Assembly (NCBI GenBank): GCA_004123355.1
Contig: SCHM01000004.1
Coordinates: 5,235,017 to 5,299,016 of the forward strand
Length of the DNA: 64,000 nucleotides
Reading direction: 5' to 3'
From: Amphirosellinia nigrospora
Lineage: Eukaryota > Ascomycota > Sordariomycetes > Xylariales > Xylariaceae
Shown: piece after piece, positions 50,601 to 64,000 of the stretch
Numbering within the stretch: position 1 is the first letter of the stretch
Layout: every line of letters starts with the position of its first letter
Notes under the pieces: generated by a model
The model's database searches: none
Told to the model about the DNA's origin: nothing
The model's input: the letters and a program-made list of their open reading frames with translations, nothing else
Made by a program: the position numbers and the translations under genes

Positions 50601-53600
50601 AAAAAGTAAAAATATATAATAACTTAAAATAAATATAATTTATATTAGTTATAAGTTCTTTAATATATTAAAATATATAACCGACAAAAAAAAAATATTA
50701 TTAAAAGCTTAAAGCTAAAAAGCTTTAAATTAAAAAAATAAACATACTTTATATTTTATTTTAAAAATATAAATACTAAAAAAAAGCTATAATATAAAAT
50801 TTTATTATTAAGGTTAAATTATAAAAAAACTTATAGCAAATATACTAATTAATAATAATTTTTTTTTTTTATAGAAAATAATATATATTATACGTTAAAT
50901 ATTATATTATTCTTTAAGTTAAAAAACTTTATAATAAATTTCGATATAGTTATAAAAATATTTAAATATATAAAAAAAAATAATAAAAAATAAAATATAT
51001 TTAAATAATAAAAAATTAGCTTAATAACTATAAACTATAAAATATTATTTAAATTAAAACTTTTATTTTTTTATAAATAAAATAAATTTAATTACTATAA
51101 ATATTTTAATTAATATAAGAATTTTATAAATAATATTTATAAAAAATATTTTTAATAAATTAATTAAAATTAGCAAAAAAACGAAAATCGGGTAAATATA
51201 AAAAATAAATATATTAATTATATAATAATCTTATTAAAAAAACGCTAAAGCTTTTATTTTATTATAACTATTATTATAAATAAATAAATAATTAATATAA
51301 AAATTCTTACTAAATAATATTATTTTATAAAAAAATAGCTTAACTATTTTAATTTTAATATAAAAAAAAATACTAACGTTTTAATTAATTTAAATATTAA
51401 AATTAAAATAATATTTATAATTATAATAATAATAATAAAATATATCCTGCTTAAAATATATTAACTATTAATAAACTAGCTAATATTATATTTATATAAC
51501 CGGATTTATTTAAATTATTTATATTTTTTTTAATATAATAAAAATATAATTAATAAAACTAATAATATATATAATATTAACTTAAGTTTAATATTAATAT
51601 TTAAACTTTTACGCTTAAAAATTTTTAAAATATATTTTATACTTAGCATTAAACGATTAACGAACTTATTTAAAATAATAAAAAAAAAAATATATATTTA
51701 CGTAAAATAAATATTTTTTGCTAAAAATTTTTAAAAATCGTAAAATTTTTTAATATTTAAAAAATAAAAGTATTAATATTTATTAAACAAATAGCTAAAA
51801 ATACTTCTAATAAAAAGTTAGTAAAATTAAAGCGTTAAATAAATAGCTAATTTTATTTATTTAGCTATAAAAATAAACGTTTAAATAAATATTTTAATAA
51901 TTTATATAAAAAAAAAAAAATAAAATAAATAAACAAACTTATTTTATTTATATATTTTTTATTTATTATATAAAGATTTATTTTTAATAAAAATAACTTT
52001 ATTAAAATAAAACAAAAAAAATATATTATTATTATTTATATAGTTTAAACTAAATAATAATATTTAATAATTATTTATTATTTTTATAAATAAAAATAAT
52101 TTTATTATTATAAAACAAAATTTTATTATAGTTATTAATAAATATTTTTTTTTATTAATTCTTTATATATTTAAACTATAAAAATAAGTTTATAATAATA
52201 AATCTTTAAAATATTAAAAAATATAATATAATAATAAAATTTTAAATATATTATTATATATATAAAAGTTTATAAAAATATTTAAAATATTTAAATATTT
52301 ATAAATATTTTATTAATAATATTATAATTTATTAAATATAGCTAAAAATTATATAAAATATTTACGTATAATATTTAGTTTTTTCGAAAAAAAAATATCG
52401 CGATATTTTTACGAAATTATTTATTAAATACTTTTTATCGATTTTTTTAGATTTAAAATTAATACGTTTAAACTTATTAATATTAATAGCTATATTATTA
52501 TATTTTATAACTTTGTTTTTTAAACAATTAAATTTTTAAACAATATATTAATATAATAGTTTTTTTTATAATTTAATACTTTATTATATTTAAATTTTTA
52601 AACTATTATAATAAAAAAGTATAATTATTTATAAAAAAAAAAAAATAAAACATATTATTATAAAAAATAAAAATAAAAAAAAAATATATATTTAAAATAT
52701 TTATTATATTTAACTTTTATTAAAATTATATTTTTAATATAATATAAATATAATATATAATAAGATTATATTATATATAATTTTAAAAAAAAACTATTTT
52801 ATAAATTAATATTTTATTATAAAAAAATTTAAAATAATATTATTTTAATTATAAAATAATTATATTTAAGTTTTTAATAAAATTATTTTTTTAATAAAGA
52901 TTTTTTTAGTATTATATTTAAACAAATATTTAAAAAAAGCTAAAATATAATATAGTTTTTTTAAATTAAAAATAATTTGCTTAGTTTAAATAAAAAAAAG
53001 CTATATATTATAATTTAATTAAACGATTATTTAATTATAGTTTTAATAAATTATTTAACTATTAAAAAAATAATTAACTAAATTATTTTTATAATATTAA
53101 TAATAAACCGTATAAATAAACGTTTAATTAATTCTTTTATATATTTATTATAATATAGATTATAAATATATTATTTATTAAAACGTTTAAACTATAAATA
53201 TATTTAGCCGATTATAAATAATACTTAATAAAAAAAACTTAAAAAAAAACCTAAAAAAATAAAAATTAGCTATTAAATAAATATAAAATAATTATAACGT
53301 TATATTTTATATATTTAATATTAAAATAGTTATAAACAACGTAATATTATATAATTTTAAATAAATTTATTTAAAAAATATAAAATATATATAAATTTTC
53401 GAAAATATAAAAAATATAATAAAAAATAAATATAATATATAAACAAAACAATATAATAATTTTTTTTAAACTTAGCTATTTTTTTAACCTAATAATTAAC
53501 GGATTAATTTATAATATATATATATAAATATAACGTTTTATATACTATATAAAATAAAAAAAAATATTAAAACTTATATATAATAAAAAATATTATTAAA

Positions 53601-55097
53601 ATAATAAAAAATAATATAAATATTTAAACTTTATATAATCGCGAATAAAATTTAGCAAATAAAAAAATACTTTAAATATATATAGCGTATATAGGTTTAA
53701 TAAATAAAAAACAACTATTAGTTAAAAGTTTTTGTTTTATTTGCTTAAAAATTTATTATAATATAAATTATTATTATAGATTTTATTTTAGCTTTATTTA
53801 AAATATTAAATAATAATACTTTATAATAATTTAGCGGTAATAAGATTTATTTATAATATATAATATAATAATAACTTATATTTATTTAAATAATAAATAT
53901 ATTTATTTATATTTAATAATAAAAATATATAGAAAAAATAAAGTATTATATTTATAAATAGCTATTATTATATAACTAAAAATATTAAAAAGAATTATTT
54001 TTAACCAAAATAAAAATTTATTTTAGATTTAATAAAGCATATAAAAAGCTAAAAACTAAACTATTTATAATAATAGCTTATTATTTATAGACAAACGGCT
54101 TATTTAAACGAAAAAATTAAACAATTAAAATAATATTAAAATATTATAATTTAAAAATTTTAAAATAAACTAAATAAATATTATATTATTTTTATAATAA
54201 AACTTAAACGCTATATATTTTAAAACTATATATTTAATTTTATATAAATAGTTATTCGGATTTAAATTATTAAATGTATTTAATATTTTAACGAATATTA
54301 AAAATTTATAAAAATTCGACAAAATTAGATTTTTCCGGGAATATATTAGAAAAATGCTTATTTTGCTATAGATTTTACGCAAATAGCTATTAAACGTTAA
54401 TATAATAATAAACATAAATATTTATAATTTAAACTTAAAAATTAAGTTATTTTTAAACTATATAAAAAGTATTATTTATTTAGTAAACTAGCGTATAAAT
54501 ATTTATAATAACGTTTAAAACTATAAATAGTTAAACGTAAATAAAAAACTTAGTTTATAAACTAGATTTTTTATATAATTTTAAAATTTATTTAGTAATA
54601 TTTATTAAATATTTATAACTTATATTTAAAAATAAAGATTTATTTAAACGTTATATTATTCTTTTAAAACTTATAAAAATAAAATAAAGCGATTTTAATA
54701 TAAAAAAAAAAACGTTTATAAAATTAATATTATATTTAATTATTATTTTAATTATAAATATAATAGCTTTAATTATTTAATTAAATAAAAAAAATAAGGT
54801 TATAAATATAATAAATAAAAGTTTAAATAATAATTATATTATGCGGTAAACTAATTAAAAAATACTAAAATCGTAATAAATTTTAATTAAAAATATAATT
54901 TAAAAAAAGTTGTTTATATAAAACTTTATATAATATATTTAATATTATTATTTTTTTAAACCTCGGCGTAAAAAGCGCTATATTATTTTTAATAATAATA
55001 TATTTAATATTATTACTTTTTTTAAACTTTAACGTAAAAGGCGCTTATATAAGGGACGAACTTGTTAAAAGTAGCAGGCTTTTTTATATAGCCGGCA
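47666..55097. mobile_element. Interior of a putative LTR retrotransposon, RIP-erased
   Basis: The ~7.4 kb between the two direct repeats gives a total of about 7.85 kb, normal for a fungal LTR retrotransposon. No gag, reverse transcriptase or integrase can be read because almost every CpA and TpG is gone. Residual frames (49,171-49,356, 49,787-50,032, 54,170-54,415, all minus) are compositional. Confidence 0.45.
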
Positions 55098-55304
55098 TTT
55101 AATACGCGCGGGCAAAGGGTATGCGCGTACGCGCATATACTCGCCCTAGCAGGCGCGTACTAGCTACCGTAGCGTTTAGTTTATACGTATAGTTTTGCTA
55201 TATATATATATAAATATTATTTAAACCTATAAAATTTATATAGATCTAAAGACTTTATTTTTATTTTATTTAATATATAAATTTATTTATACTTTATTAT
55301 ATTA
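55098..55304 (+). mobile_element. Candidate right LTR with GC-rich hairpin
   Basis: Direct repeat of 47,452-47,665, with the homologous hairpin at 55,110-55,146 and the same central gcgcgtacgcgc. It is more AT-converted than the left copy in its second half. It lies only about 80 bp from the inner end of repeat E. Confidence 0.65.
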
Positions 55305-55384
55305 ACTTTATTTTATTTTATTTACGTATAATTTATTTTATTTTTAAGTTATTATTTATAATATTATATAAAAATAATAAATCG

Positions 55385-58300
55385 TAAAACTAATATAATA
55401 ATAATTTTTTTATATATTTAATTATTTATTAAATTAAACGTTAAATTTATTATTAAAAAACTTTTACTTAAAGTTTTTTTTTTTAATTTTTAGTATAATA
55501 ACCGTTAAAAAAAATATCGTTATTATTAGCATAAGCTTTTTAAAATGCTTATAAATCGTTTAATAATATAATTTAAAAAGTTAAAACAAAATAAAAAATA
55601 AAATTAGCATAAAAATAACTAAAGCTAATATTAATATTAATAAAGCTTAATTAATAATAATAAATTAAAAACTTATAAAATTTTTATTTAAAAAATTAAA
55701 CTAATAGCTAAAATTTAACGCCGAAACTATAAATATATTTTTAAAACAATAATAAAATAATAATTTTAAATAAAATTAAATTAAACTAAATATAAAAAAA
55801 CTATAAAAAAATATTAAATAAATTAATAATAAACTTAATTTAATTATATAAATAAATTAAAATTTTAGCGCTTTTATAAAGTTTTAAAAAAGTTAATATT
55901 ATATTTTTATTAATATTTTATTTTTAATTATATTAAATTAATAAGCTTTTTATAATATAATAATTAACTTTAATAATATAATTATAAATAAAAAAAAAAT
56001 AATAATAATACTTTTGCTTTTATTTTTAAATATAATAAACATATTAATAATATTCCCGTTTTTATTTTTTTTTTATTGCTTTAAAAGTATTATAAAAAAC
56101 GCTAGAATATATTTTTTAATCAAAATAAATAATAATAATATAATAAATAATAATAATAATAATAGCAATAAAAATAAATAACTTTAATAATAATTTAAAT
56201 TTATTAAGTAATAAAACTAGCTTTAGTAGCTATAGCTATAATAATAAACGTTATTATTATAAAATTTTGTTTTTAATTATATTTATAATAAAAATATTTA
56301 TAAAATTAAATATAAAATATTAAAGTTTTAAACCCGATTAAAATAACTTAAAAAATAAAAAAATTATTATAAATAAAAAAAATATTATTTATATAAATAT
56401 ATATATATTTTCCCAATATATTTAAACTATATATAAGTTTAATAATATAAAATTATTAAATAATAGCTAAATTTTAAAATTATTTAATTATTTTTTTATA
56501 AGTTTTATTTTTTTATAATAAAATAATAAAATTAAACTTATTAATTATTATTTTAATAAAAAATAAGCTTAAGTTTAATATTTAAAAAACTAAAAAACGT
56601 TTTAAAATATATTTTAAATATATAAAAAAGTTCTTTAAAATAACTTTTTTTTATTTAATATAATATAAAATAAAAATATTTATTTAATTTATTTAATATA
56701 AACTATAATATATTTATAAAAATAAAACTTTAGCATAAAATAATTCTAATTAATAAAATATTATAAAAAATATTTATAATTAATAAGCTAAAATAATTAT
56801 TAATTATATTTATTTACTAAAAAAAAAAAATATATTAAATAAATATATAAAAAAATCGATAAAACGCGCTATAAATTAGAACAAAAATAAAGCATAAATT
56901 TTTAAACGCTAAACTTTTTATAATTATTTAAAAATAATAATAAAAACTTTTAAAATTTATATTTTAAATATAATAATTATAATATTTAATCGTTATTAAT
57001 TAAAAAATAAATATTAATTTTATTATAAATATTATTATTATTTTAATAATATAATAAATAATATAATAATAATTATAATAAAAATTATAGCTATTATAAA
57101 AAAATAATAAAAAAAATACTTATAAAAATAAAAAATATAATAATAAAAATAAAAATATAATAATTATAATATAGCCGAAACTATAACTATAATTATAACT
57201 ATAGTTATAACTATAGCTATAACTATAATAATAATTATAAACGTTATTATAATAAAAAACGTAATAGCTATTATAGCGTATATTAAACTAATAACGCGCG
57301 TTTAAATAAAAAAAAATCTAAATATAATATTAATAAAAAATATTATAATAATAATATTTTTATTATATATTTAGTTTAGCTTTTATTTATTATAAATATT
57401 ATAAAAAATATAAATTATTTAATATTTTTATTTTATATATATAAAAAATATAATTTATATTAAAACGTATAATATATATTAATATTTTTTTATTTATTGT
57501 TTTAAATAATATATATATAAATATTATATTTAAGTATTATTTTATAAAATAAACTTTTTTAATATTTAAACTAATATAAATTAGCTAAAAAAATACGGTT
57601 AAAAATAAAATATTTCTAATAATAATTTATTATTTATATAAATAAATTAAATAAAATTTTAAATTAAAATATTATATTTAAAGCGTTAAATATAAACGCG
57701 TATAATAAAACTTTACGCTTAAACTATATATATTTTTTTTTTACGTACGCGCTTTATTAATTAGTTAAAATATAAAAATATTATTAATTTAAATATAAAT
57801 AAAATTATAATTAGTAATAAATACTTTAATATATTAAAATATATAGTAAAAATATAAAAGCTAAATAATTATTATTAAAAATAAACGTATAAAAATAACG
57901 CGTTAAATTAAATTTAAGTTTTTTTTAAAAATTAATAATAATAAACGGTTTAAAATTATAAAATATAAAAAAAAAAATTAAGTTATAAATAAAAAACTAT
58001 AACTAAATATATTAATTAATAATAATTTTTTTTATTTTTATAAAACTATTATTAATTATTTTAAAATATTATTATTTTTTATAACTTTAATAATTTTATT
58101 ATTAATTTCGAAGTTTTAGTTTATAGTTATAAATATATATAAAAAATTATTAATATATGTATTATAACTATTATAGCTAGTAAAAACGCGTATTTATAAG
58201 TTAAATATAAACTATTATTTATTAATTATAATTTTTATTTTATAATAATATATAAAAATATAATAAATATTATAATAAACGTAAAAATTTTTAAAATTAT

Positions 58301-60360
58301 TTAGTTATTAATATTATAAATATTTTAATTAAAATAAATAAAAATATTAAACTAGAATAAATTTATAAAAATTATAATAATAATATATATATTAGTTTAT
58401 AAAAATTAGCTATAAAAACTTTAATTATTATAATAGTTATTTTAGTTATATTATTAGCTAAAATAATTAGCTTAAAATTTTAGCTACTTTAAATTTATTT
58501 ATTGTTATAAATATTAAATTTAATATAACGTAATTATTATAGCTATTATAATTAATATAATATTAATAAAACTAATATTTATAAATAAATTAGCTAATTT
58601 TATAGTTATTTTATAATAGCGCTTAATAAAGTTAATAATTACGCTATTAGTTTTATATAAAAAATAATATTTTTATTTTTAATTATTAATACTTTTAATA
58701 TTTAACTTTTAAATACTTTTTTTTATTAACGTAATATATAACTTTATTATAAATATTAAAATTATATTATTATTAAAAAAATATATATATTAGTATTAAA
58801 AAAGCTTTTTAAACTTAAGCTTTTAAAAATATATTTTATTTTAAACATTAAAAAGCTTATAAATTTCTTTAAAAATATAATTAATAATAATATTTATATT
58901 TATATTAAAAAAACCTTTAAAATAGCTAAATTTGCTAAAATTATTAAAATTTATAATATTTAAATAAATAAAAACAAAATTAATATTTTTAAAATAAAAT
59001 AGCTTAAAATTTTTTTATTAATAATTAATAAAAAATAAAACTAAATATAAAAATTTATTTTTTAGTCGAAAAATATAAAAATTTTTAATAAAACTTATAA
59101 TAAACTTTATAAAATAATTATATAACTTAAATAAATAAAACTATACTTTTTATATATTTTATATTTATTATTTAAAAAAAATTTATAATATAAATAAAAA
59201 CTAAATAGTTATTAATTTATAATAGTTTAATAAAATTATTATTTTTAATAGTTATTTTTTTTTTTATAAAATAAAATAATCGGAAGTTTTTATAAAAAAA
59301 CTTATATTATTTATATTAATATAATTAGTTTTTTTATTAATTTTTAATTTATTTTAATTATAAAAATAAATTTATTATTATTAGCTTTTATAATATAAAA
59401 TAATTTAACGTAATATTAATAAAATATATAAATTTTTTTAATTATATTTAAAAATATATAAATAAATTTTTTTGTTTTTATTTTTATTTTTATTATTATT
59501 TTATTAATAATATTATTATTTTTTTTAATATATTTAAAAATATATATAATATTTAAATACTATATTTTAGTTTATTTTAATTAAAAAATATTATTATATT
59601 ATTAAAAAATTTTTTATTAATTATTTTTTTATTAAATTTTTAAATTTTATATTAATATTTTAAAAATATTTATTACTATTAAATATATATAAACGTTTAA
59701 ATAGCTTATATTTTTTAAAAACTTTTAAACTTTTAAATAATATTTTAATATAAATAAATTTTTTTATAATTTTTTTTTTTATTTATATAATTAGCTAAGC
59801 TTTTATAAAAATATAAAATAGTTTTATTAATTAAAAATTATTAAAAAAAAAAATAATAAATAATAATTTAAGTTATTATAAATATTATATATAAATTATA
59901 TATTATAATTTATACTAATTAAAATAGTTTTTTTAATATTATTTAAAACGTTATTTATTTTAAAACTATATTTTATTATTATAACTTAAATTATATTTTA
60001 TATTTATAAATCGATAAATATTTCGAATAAAGTTTTAATATTATAATTTTTTATATTAAACTAAATTTTAAATAAAAATTAAACGAATTTATATTTTTAC
60101 GTAAATATAATTAATTATATATTTAAATTAATATTTATTATAAATTAAAACTAAATATAGCTTTTTTAAACAAAAAATAATATATTTTATATAAACTATA
60201 AAAAAACTTTATATAATAATTTATTTAAATAAATATTATATAATAGTTTTAATAAATTATTTAGCTATAAAAAATATTATTAATTAAACTTTATTAAATA
60301 TTTCTATTATTAATAAACAAATAATTAGCTTATTAATTTATTTGTTATTTATTATAATAT
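55385..60360 (-). mobile_element. Repeat E, right arm of a giant inverted repeat
   Basis: Reverse-complement partner of 38,883-43,790. Its outer end at 60,360 abuts repeat C exactly where C begins, and its inner end lies next to the right candidate LTR. Confidence 0.75.
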
Positions 60361-62439
60361 AGTTTTTAAATTTTTATTTATTAAAACGCTTTAATTATAT
60401 TTTAAATATATTAAATCGATTTATTATAATATAAAATATTATTAACTTAAAAAATAAATTAAAACAATTATAAAAACTTATAGTATTAAATTTTATATAA
60501 AACGTAATAAAATTACCGCGGAAATAAAATAAATAACGCGTTTAAACGTAATTTTAAGCTAAAATATAAAATAAACTTTTATTATAAAAAATCCTAAATA
60601 AATTTCTAAAATTAATTTCGTAAACTATATAATAATAAAAGCTATTATTTTTTTTAAAACTAAATATTTATTTTTATTATAAATAGTTTAATTTATAATA
60701 AATATAAAAAAATTAAACAATTTTATATTTTATATAATATACGAATAAATATTATATATTATATATAATAAAAATATTATTTTAAACTTAACTAAATAAT
60801 AAAAGCTTTAAAACTATATTTAATTTATAAAAAATTATAATACGTTAAAAAATACTATAAATATTATTTAAAATATATATTAATTATAATAATAAATAAA
60901 AACTAATAAATAACTTACGTTTAATTAAACTTAAAAATATACTATTAATATAAACAATTATAATTAATTTTATTTTATTATTATTTTTAGTTAAATTATA
61001 AAATATTTTATAATAACTAAAAAGCTTTAATATATATAATTATATAATAATAGTTTTTTATTATATGTTTAAACGGACGTTTATAATTTCCAGTAATATA
61101 AAATATATAGCTAAAAATTAAATAATAATTTAATTAAATAATTATTTTTTAATAATTAAAATATTTTTAAAAAAATTATTTTAATTATAATTATAAGTTT
61201 ATTTTTTTTTAGAAAAATATATAAAAAGTACTAAATATTAAATTATTAATAACTATTACGTATTATTTATAAAAAATAATTTATCCAAAAAAAAACTAAA
61301 CGATTAAAATTATAATATATTTTATAATTATATATATTTTAAGTTAAACTAGCTTAATATAATTTTTATTTTATAATAAAACTTTAATTTTATATTTTTA
61401 TAAGCTATATAATTTATTTTATATAAATATTATTTAAATTTAAACTTTTTAATTTTTTAATATATTTATAAACTAAATAAATATATATAACTTTAAAAAT
61501 ATAAAATTTTTATATAATTATTTATAATAAAATATTAAATTAGCTATAAATTTTATTATTATTATAACGAAAAAATATTTTAATAATAAATATTAAATAT
61601 TAAAATTTAAACTAAATAATAAAGTTTTTTTTTATTTATATAATAGTTATTATTTATTTAATAAGCTTTTTAAAAAATATTTATAGCAATAAATTAAATT
61701 TTAGATTATTAAGCGTAAAGTCGGTAATTTAGCTTATAAATTAAATTTTTTTAAATATTATTATATATATTTTATTATTTTTATTATATAATTATAATTA
61801 TATAAAAATAATAAAAACCTTTTTAAGCGAATAATATTATTACTAAAGTTATTAAAACTAATTAATATTTTAATAATAATAATAAAAATAATATTTATAA
61901 AATTAAAATTATATTTAAATATTATTTTAACCGAAAAAAAATAATTTTAATTATTTAATTAAATAAAAAAAATAAAATTATAAATATAATTATTAATATT
62001 TAATATTTATTTTAATATTTATAAGAATTTATTAACGAATATTAAGCTAAATATAGCTTTTATTTTATGTTGCTAAAAAAAAAAAAGTTTTTTATAAAAT
62101 TATTATTTATATTAAACTTTACGCTTAAAATAATAAAAATAAAAATTAAACGTTTTTATAGTAAATTATATAAAATAATTATTAATACTTTAATAACTAA
62201 CGCGTTATTTAATACGTTTATAATTAAGCTTACGTTTATAATAATTTTAAACGCTTTAAAGTTTTCCGAACTTCTGTTTTAACGAAGTTTTAAGTTATAA
62301 TAACTTATAAATAAAATAGTAAAAAAATAAAACAAACAATAATATTACTTAATATTATATAAAAAAAATTATAATTATAATATAGTTTAATTAGATTAAT
62401 TTGCTAAAATTAGCAAAAATTTTTTTATACCTTAGCATT
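60361..62439 (+). mobile_element. Repeat C body, copy 2 (forward)
   Basis: Forward counterpart of 30,126-32,204, sharing the start tagtttttaaatttttattt and running into a T copy. The 71-codon frame at 62,067-62,282 is the longest left in it and is Lys/Ile/Phe-rich without a motif. Confidence 0.6.
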
Positions 62440-62640
62440 TTAATAAAACCTTTAAAAAGTTTATATTATTAGTAGTTTTTTTACATAAAACATAAAAAAA
62501 AGCTACTTAATAATATTTATATTTAACTAAATAACTAGTATATACTATTAGTTAAAAAATTTATTATAAATCCATTGCGTAGATTTAATAATAGATTTTT
62601 TTCTTTTAATTAAGCTTTATTTTATAACTTATAATATTTT
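62440..62640 (-). repeat. Repeat T, copy 4
   Basis: Same orientation as the 46.8-kb copy. The hairpin arms agtagtttttt/aaaaaaaagctact and the attgcgtagatttaataat motif are recognisable. Confidence 0.7.
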
Positions 62641-62649
62641 TATTTTATT

Positions 62650-63725
62650 ATTAATTCGATTTATAATATAATTTTAAATAAACTATAGTTTAAATATTAT
62701 AATATTTTATTAAATTATTAATAAAATTATTTAATATTTTTATTTAGCTATTTTTTAATTATAATATAAAATATTATTTATAATAAATAAAATAAATATA
62801 TAATTATAATATTTAGCTTATTAATTTAACGCTAATTAATAAAATTATAATTTAAAAATTAAAAAAACATAGTATTAATAATAATAAAAAAAAACAAAAT
62901 AATATTTAAATAATATAAAACTAAAAATATTTATTTTAAAACGTAATAATTTAATATAAAAAAACTTTAATAAAATAAAACGAATAATATTTAATTAGTT
63001 TTTATTAGAATTTATTTTTAAAAATATAAATTATATTTTTTTGTAAAAAATATAATTTTAATTTTTATTTAAAAGTTTAATAAAAAAGTTTTTATTATAT
63101 AAAACAAAATAATATTAATTAATATAAAAAAAACTAATAATTAAAATATTTAGTTTAAATATAATTATTTTTAATATAATAATAAAAAAAAACTAAATAA
63201 AAAATGTTTATATTATTAATATTAATAAAGTTAATAAAATAATTAAAAAATTAAAAAAAATAAAAACGATTTCCGGAAAAAAAAATAAAAAATTAAAATA
63301 AAAAACGTAAAAAAAAATACTTAAAAAATATTAAAACTTAATATATATTTTTAGCTAAATAAATTTTAATATATTATTATTATATTATTTATAAATAAAT
63401 TATAAAATAAAGTTTTTTAAAAATAAATTTAAAGCTAATTTAAATTATAATTTTTTATATAAAATATTATTAAATAAATTAAAAGCTATATAAAAATTTT
63501 TAGTTAAAAATTTATATAAAAGCTTTATTAAACTTAATAATATTTTATATAGTATATTATTTTATTTATAAAAAATAAATAATAAGCTTTATTTTTATAT
63601 AAATTATTATAAATTAAATAAAATTATAAAAAAAACTAATATTTGTTTTTTTTATTAAAAAACCTTAGTTTATATATAAACGAAAATTTTATTTAATTTA
63701 ATATATAATAAATATTTAATTATAT
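62650..63725 (-). repeat. Repeat D, copy 2
   Basis: Reverse-complement partner of 35,340-36,420. It is flanked on both sides by T copies in the same orientation. Confidence 0.6.
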
Positions 63726-63729
63726 TTAA

Positions 63730-63935
63730 TAAAGCCCTTAAGGGGTTTATATTACTAGTGGCTTCTTTGCGCTCCGCGTAAAAAGAAGCTACTTAGTAAT
63801 ATTATATTAGATAAATAGCTAGTATATTATTAGTTAAAAATCTATTATTAGATTATTCGTAGATCTAATAATAAATTCTTTTTTTTAATTAAGCTTTATT
63901 TTATAACTTATAATATTTTTTTAAAATAGTGCTTT
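63730..63935 (-). repeat. Repeat T, copy 5 (best preserved)
   Basis: The least altered T: it keeps ccttaaggggtttatatta, the hairpin arms gcttcttt and aaagaagc around gcgctccgcgta, and an inverted repeat aatctattattagatta/tagatctaataata. Homology continues to the window end, matching the arm of the 46-47 kb palindrome. Confidence 0.75.
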
Positions 63936-64000
63936 ATTACGTAGTTTTATTATAAATATTAAACTATACTAAAAACTATTTATTTTTAAATTTTTCGAGG

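Larger units (their letters stand above)
25601..64000. other. AT-rich block of RIP-degraded repeats
   Basis: From here to the window end the sequence is overwhelmingly A and T, with TpA everywhere and CpA/TpG nearly absent. The residual C and G sit mainly in GC, CG, CT and AG contexts. That is the pattern left by RIP in ascomycetes, which converts CpA to TpA in duplicated DNA. No open frame longer than about 80 codons exists, and those present are Ile/Asn/Lys/Tyr-rich products of base composition. Repeat families named below account for much of the block. I could not resolve 26.43-28.10, 32.49-35.34, 36.42-37.06, 43.79-44.51, 44.82-45.54 or the interior 47.67-55.10 kb into paired copies. Confidence 0.9.

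Noticed and set aside
49171-62282. Open frames of 61-81 codons in the AT-rich block (49,171; 49,787; 54,170; 62,067)
   Set aside because: Low-complexity Ile/Asn/Lys/Phe products expected from AT-rich DNA; they lie inside repeats.
25601-64000. Mitochondrial DNA insertion as the source of the AT-rich block
   Set aside because: No mitochondrial genes, tRNAs or rRNAs, and the CpA/TpG depletion with duplicated segments fits RIP of transposons better.

Overview
The window looks like nuclear DNA of a filamentous ascomycete (Pezizomycotina). Genes carry short GT-AG introns of about 40-170 nt, and one GC-AG intron. There is a fungal Zn(II)2Cys6 regulator, a 14-helix MFS exporter and a LysM fragment. 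The sequence switches near 25.6 kb from ordinary composition to an extremely AT-rich block in which CpA and TpG are almost absent, the signature of repeat-induced point mutation (RIP). Species cannot be set from the sequence alone.

Layout, 1-25.6 kb (normal composition): the 3' part of a FIP1 polyadenylation-factor gene (1-991); a gene-poor stretch holding an orphan LysM-domain fragment (3.2-3.4 kb) and a 31-bp tandem array (7.2-7.4 kb); a five-exon gene of unknown function (8.37-10.2 kb); a 114-bp tandem duplication (10.7-10.9 kb); a small membrane-protein gene (12.2-12.6 kb); a XAP5/FAM50 gene on the minus strand (12.8-14.1 kb); coding ghosts at 16.5-18.2 kb; an AflR-like Zn(II)2Cys6 regulator (18.4-19.85 kb) convergent with an intact MFS exporter (20.4-22.3 kb); and a small gene resembling the non-catalytic part of sterol glucosyltransferase-like proteins (23.2-23.9 kb). 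Regulator plus exporter is a pairing typical of secondary-metabolite loci, but no biosynthetic enzyme is visible.

Layout, 25.6-64 kb: RIP-degraded repeats with no credible gene. It opens with a degenerate minisatellite (25.64-26.43 kb). Reading both strands, I could pair several families called B, C, D, E and T here. The largest structure is an inverted repeat with ~4.9-kb arms (38.88-43.79 and 55.39-60.36 kb). A pair of direct ~210-bp repeats (47.45 and 55.10 kb), each with a GC-rich hairpin, probably marks the LTRs of a ~7.85-kb retrotransposon. Five copies of a short hairpin-bearing repeat (T) recur, two of them facing each other as a large palindrome at 45.5-47.4 kb.

The most striking pattern in the gene half is that reading frames of conserved genes (FIP1, XAP5, the unknown gene, the regulator and others) are repeatedly broken by net -1 shifts, mostly at short C, G or T runs. 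Inserting one base at each site gives exact exon phases. The MFS gene, in contrast, is intact. This looks more like homopolymer under-calling in a long-read assembly than gene decay, but the sequence alone cannot decide. Repeat boundaries are by-eye alignments, good to tens of bases.
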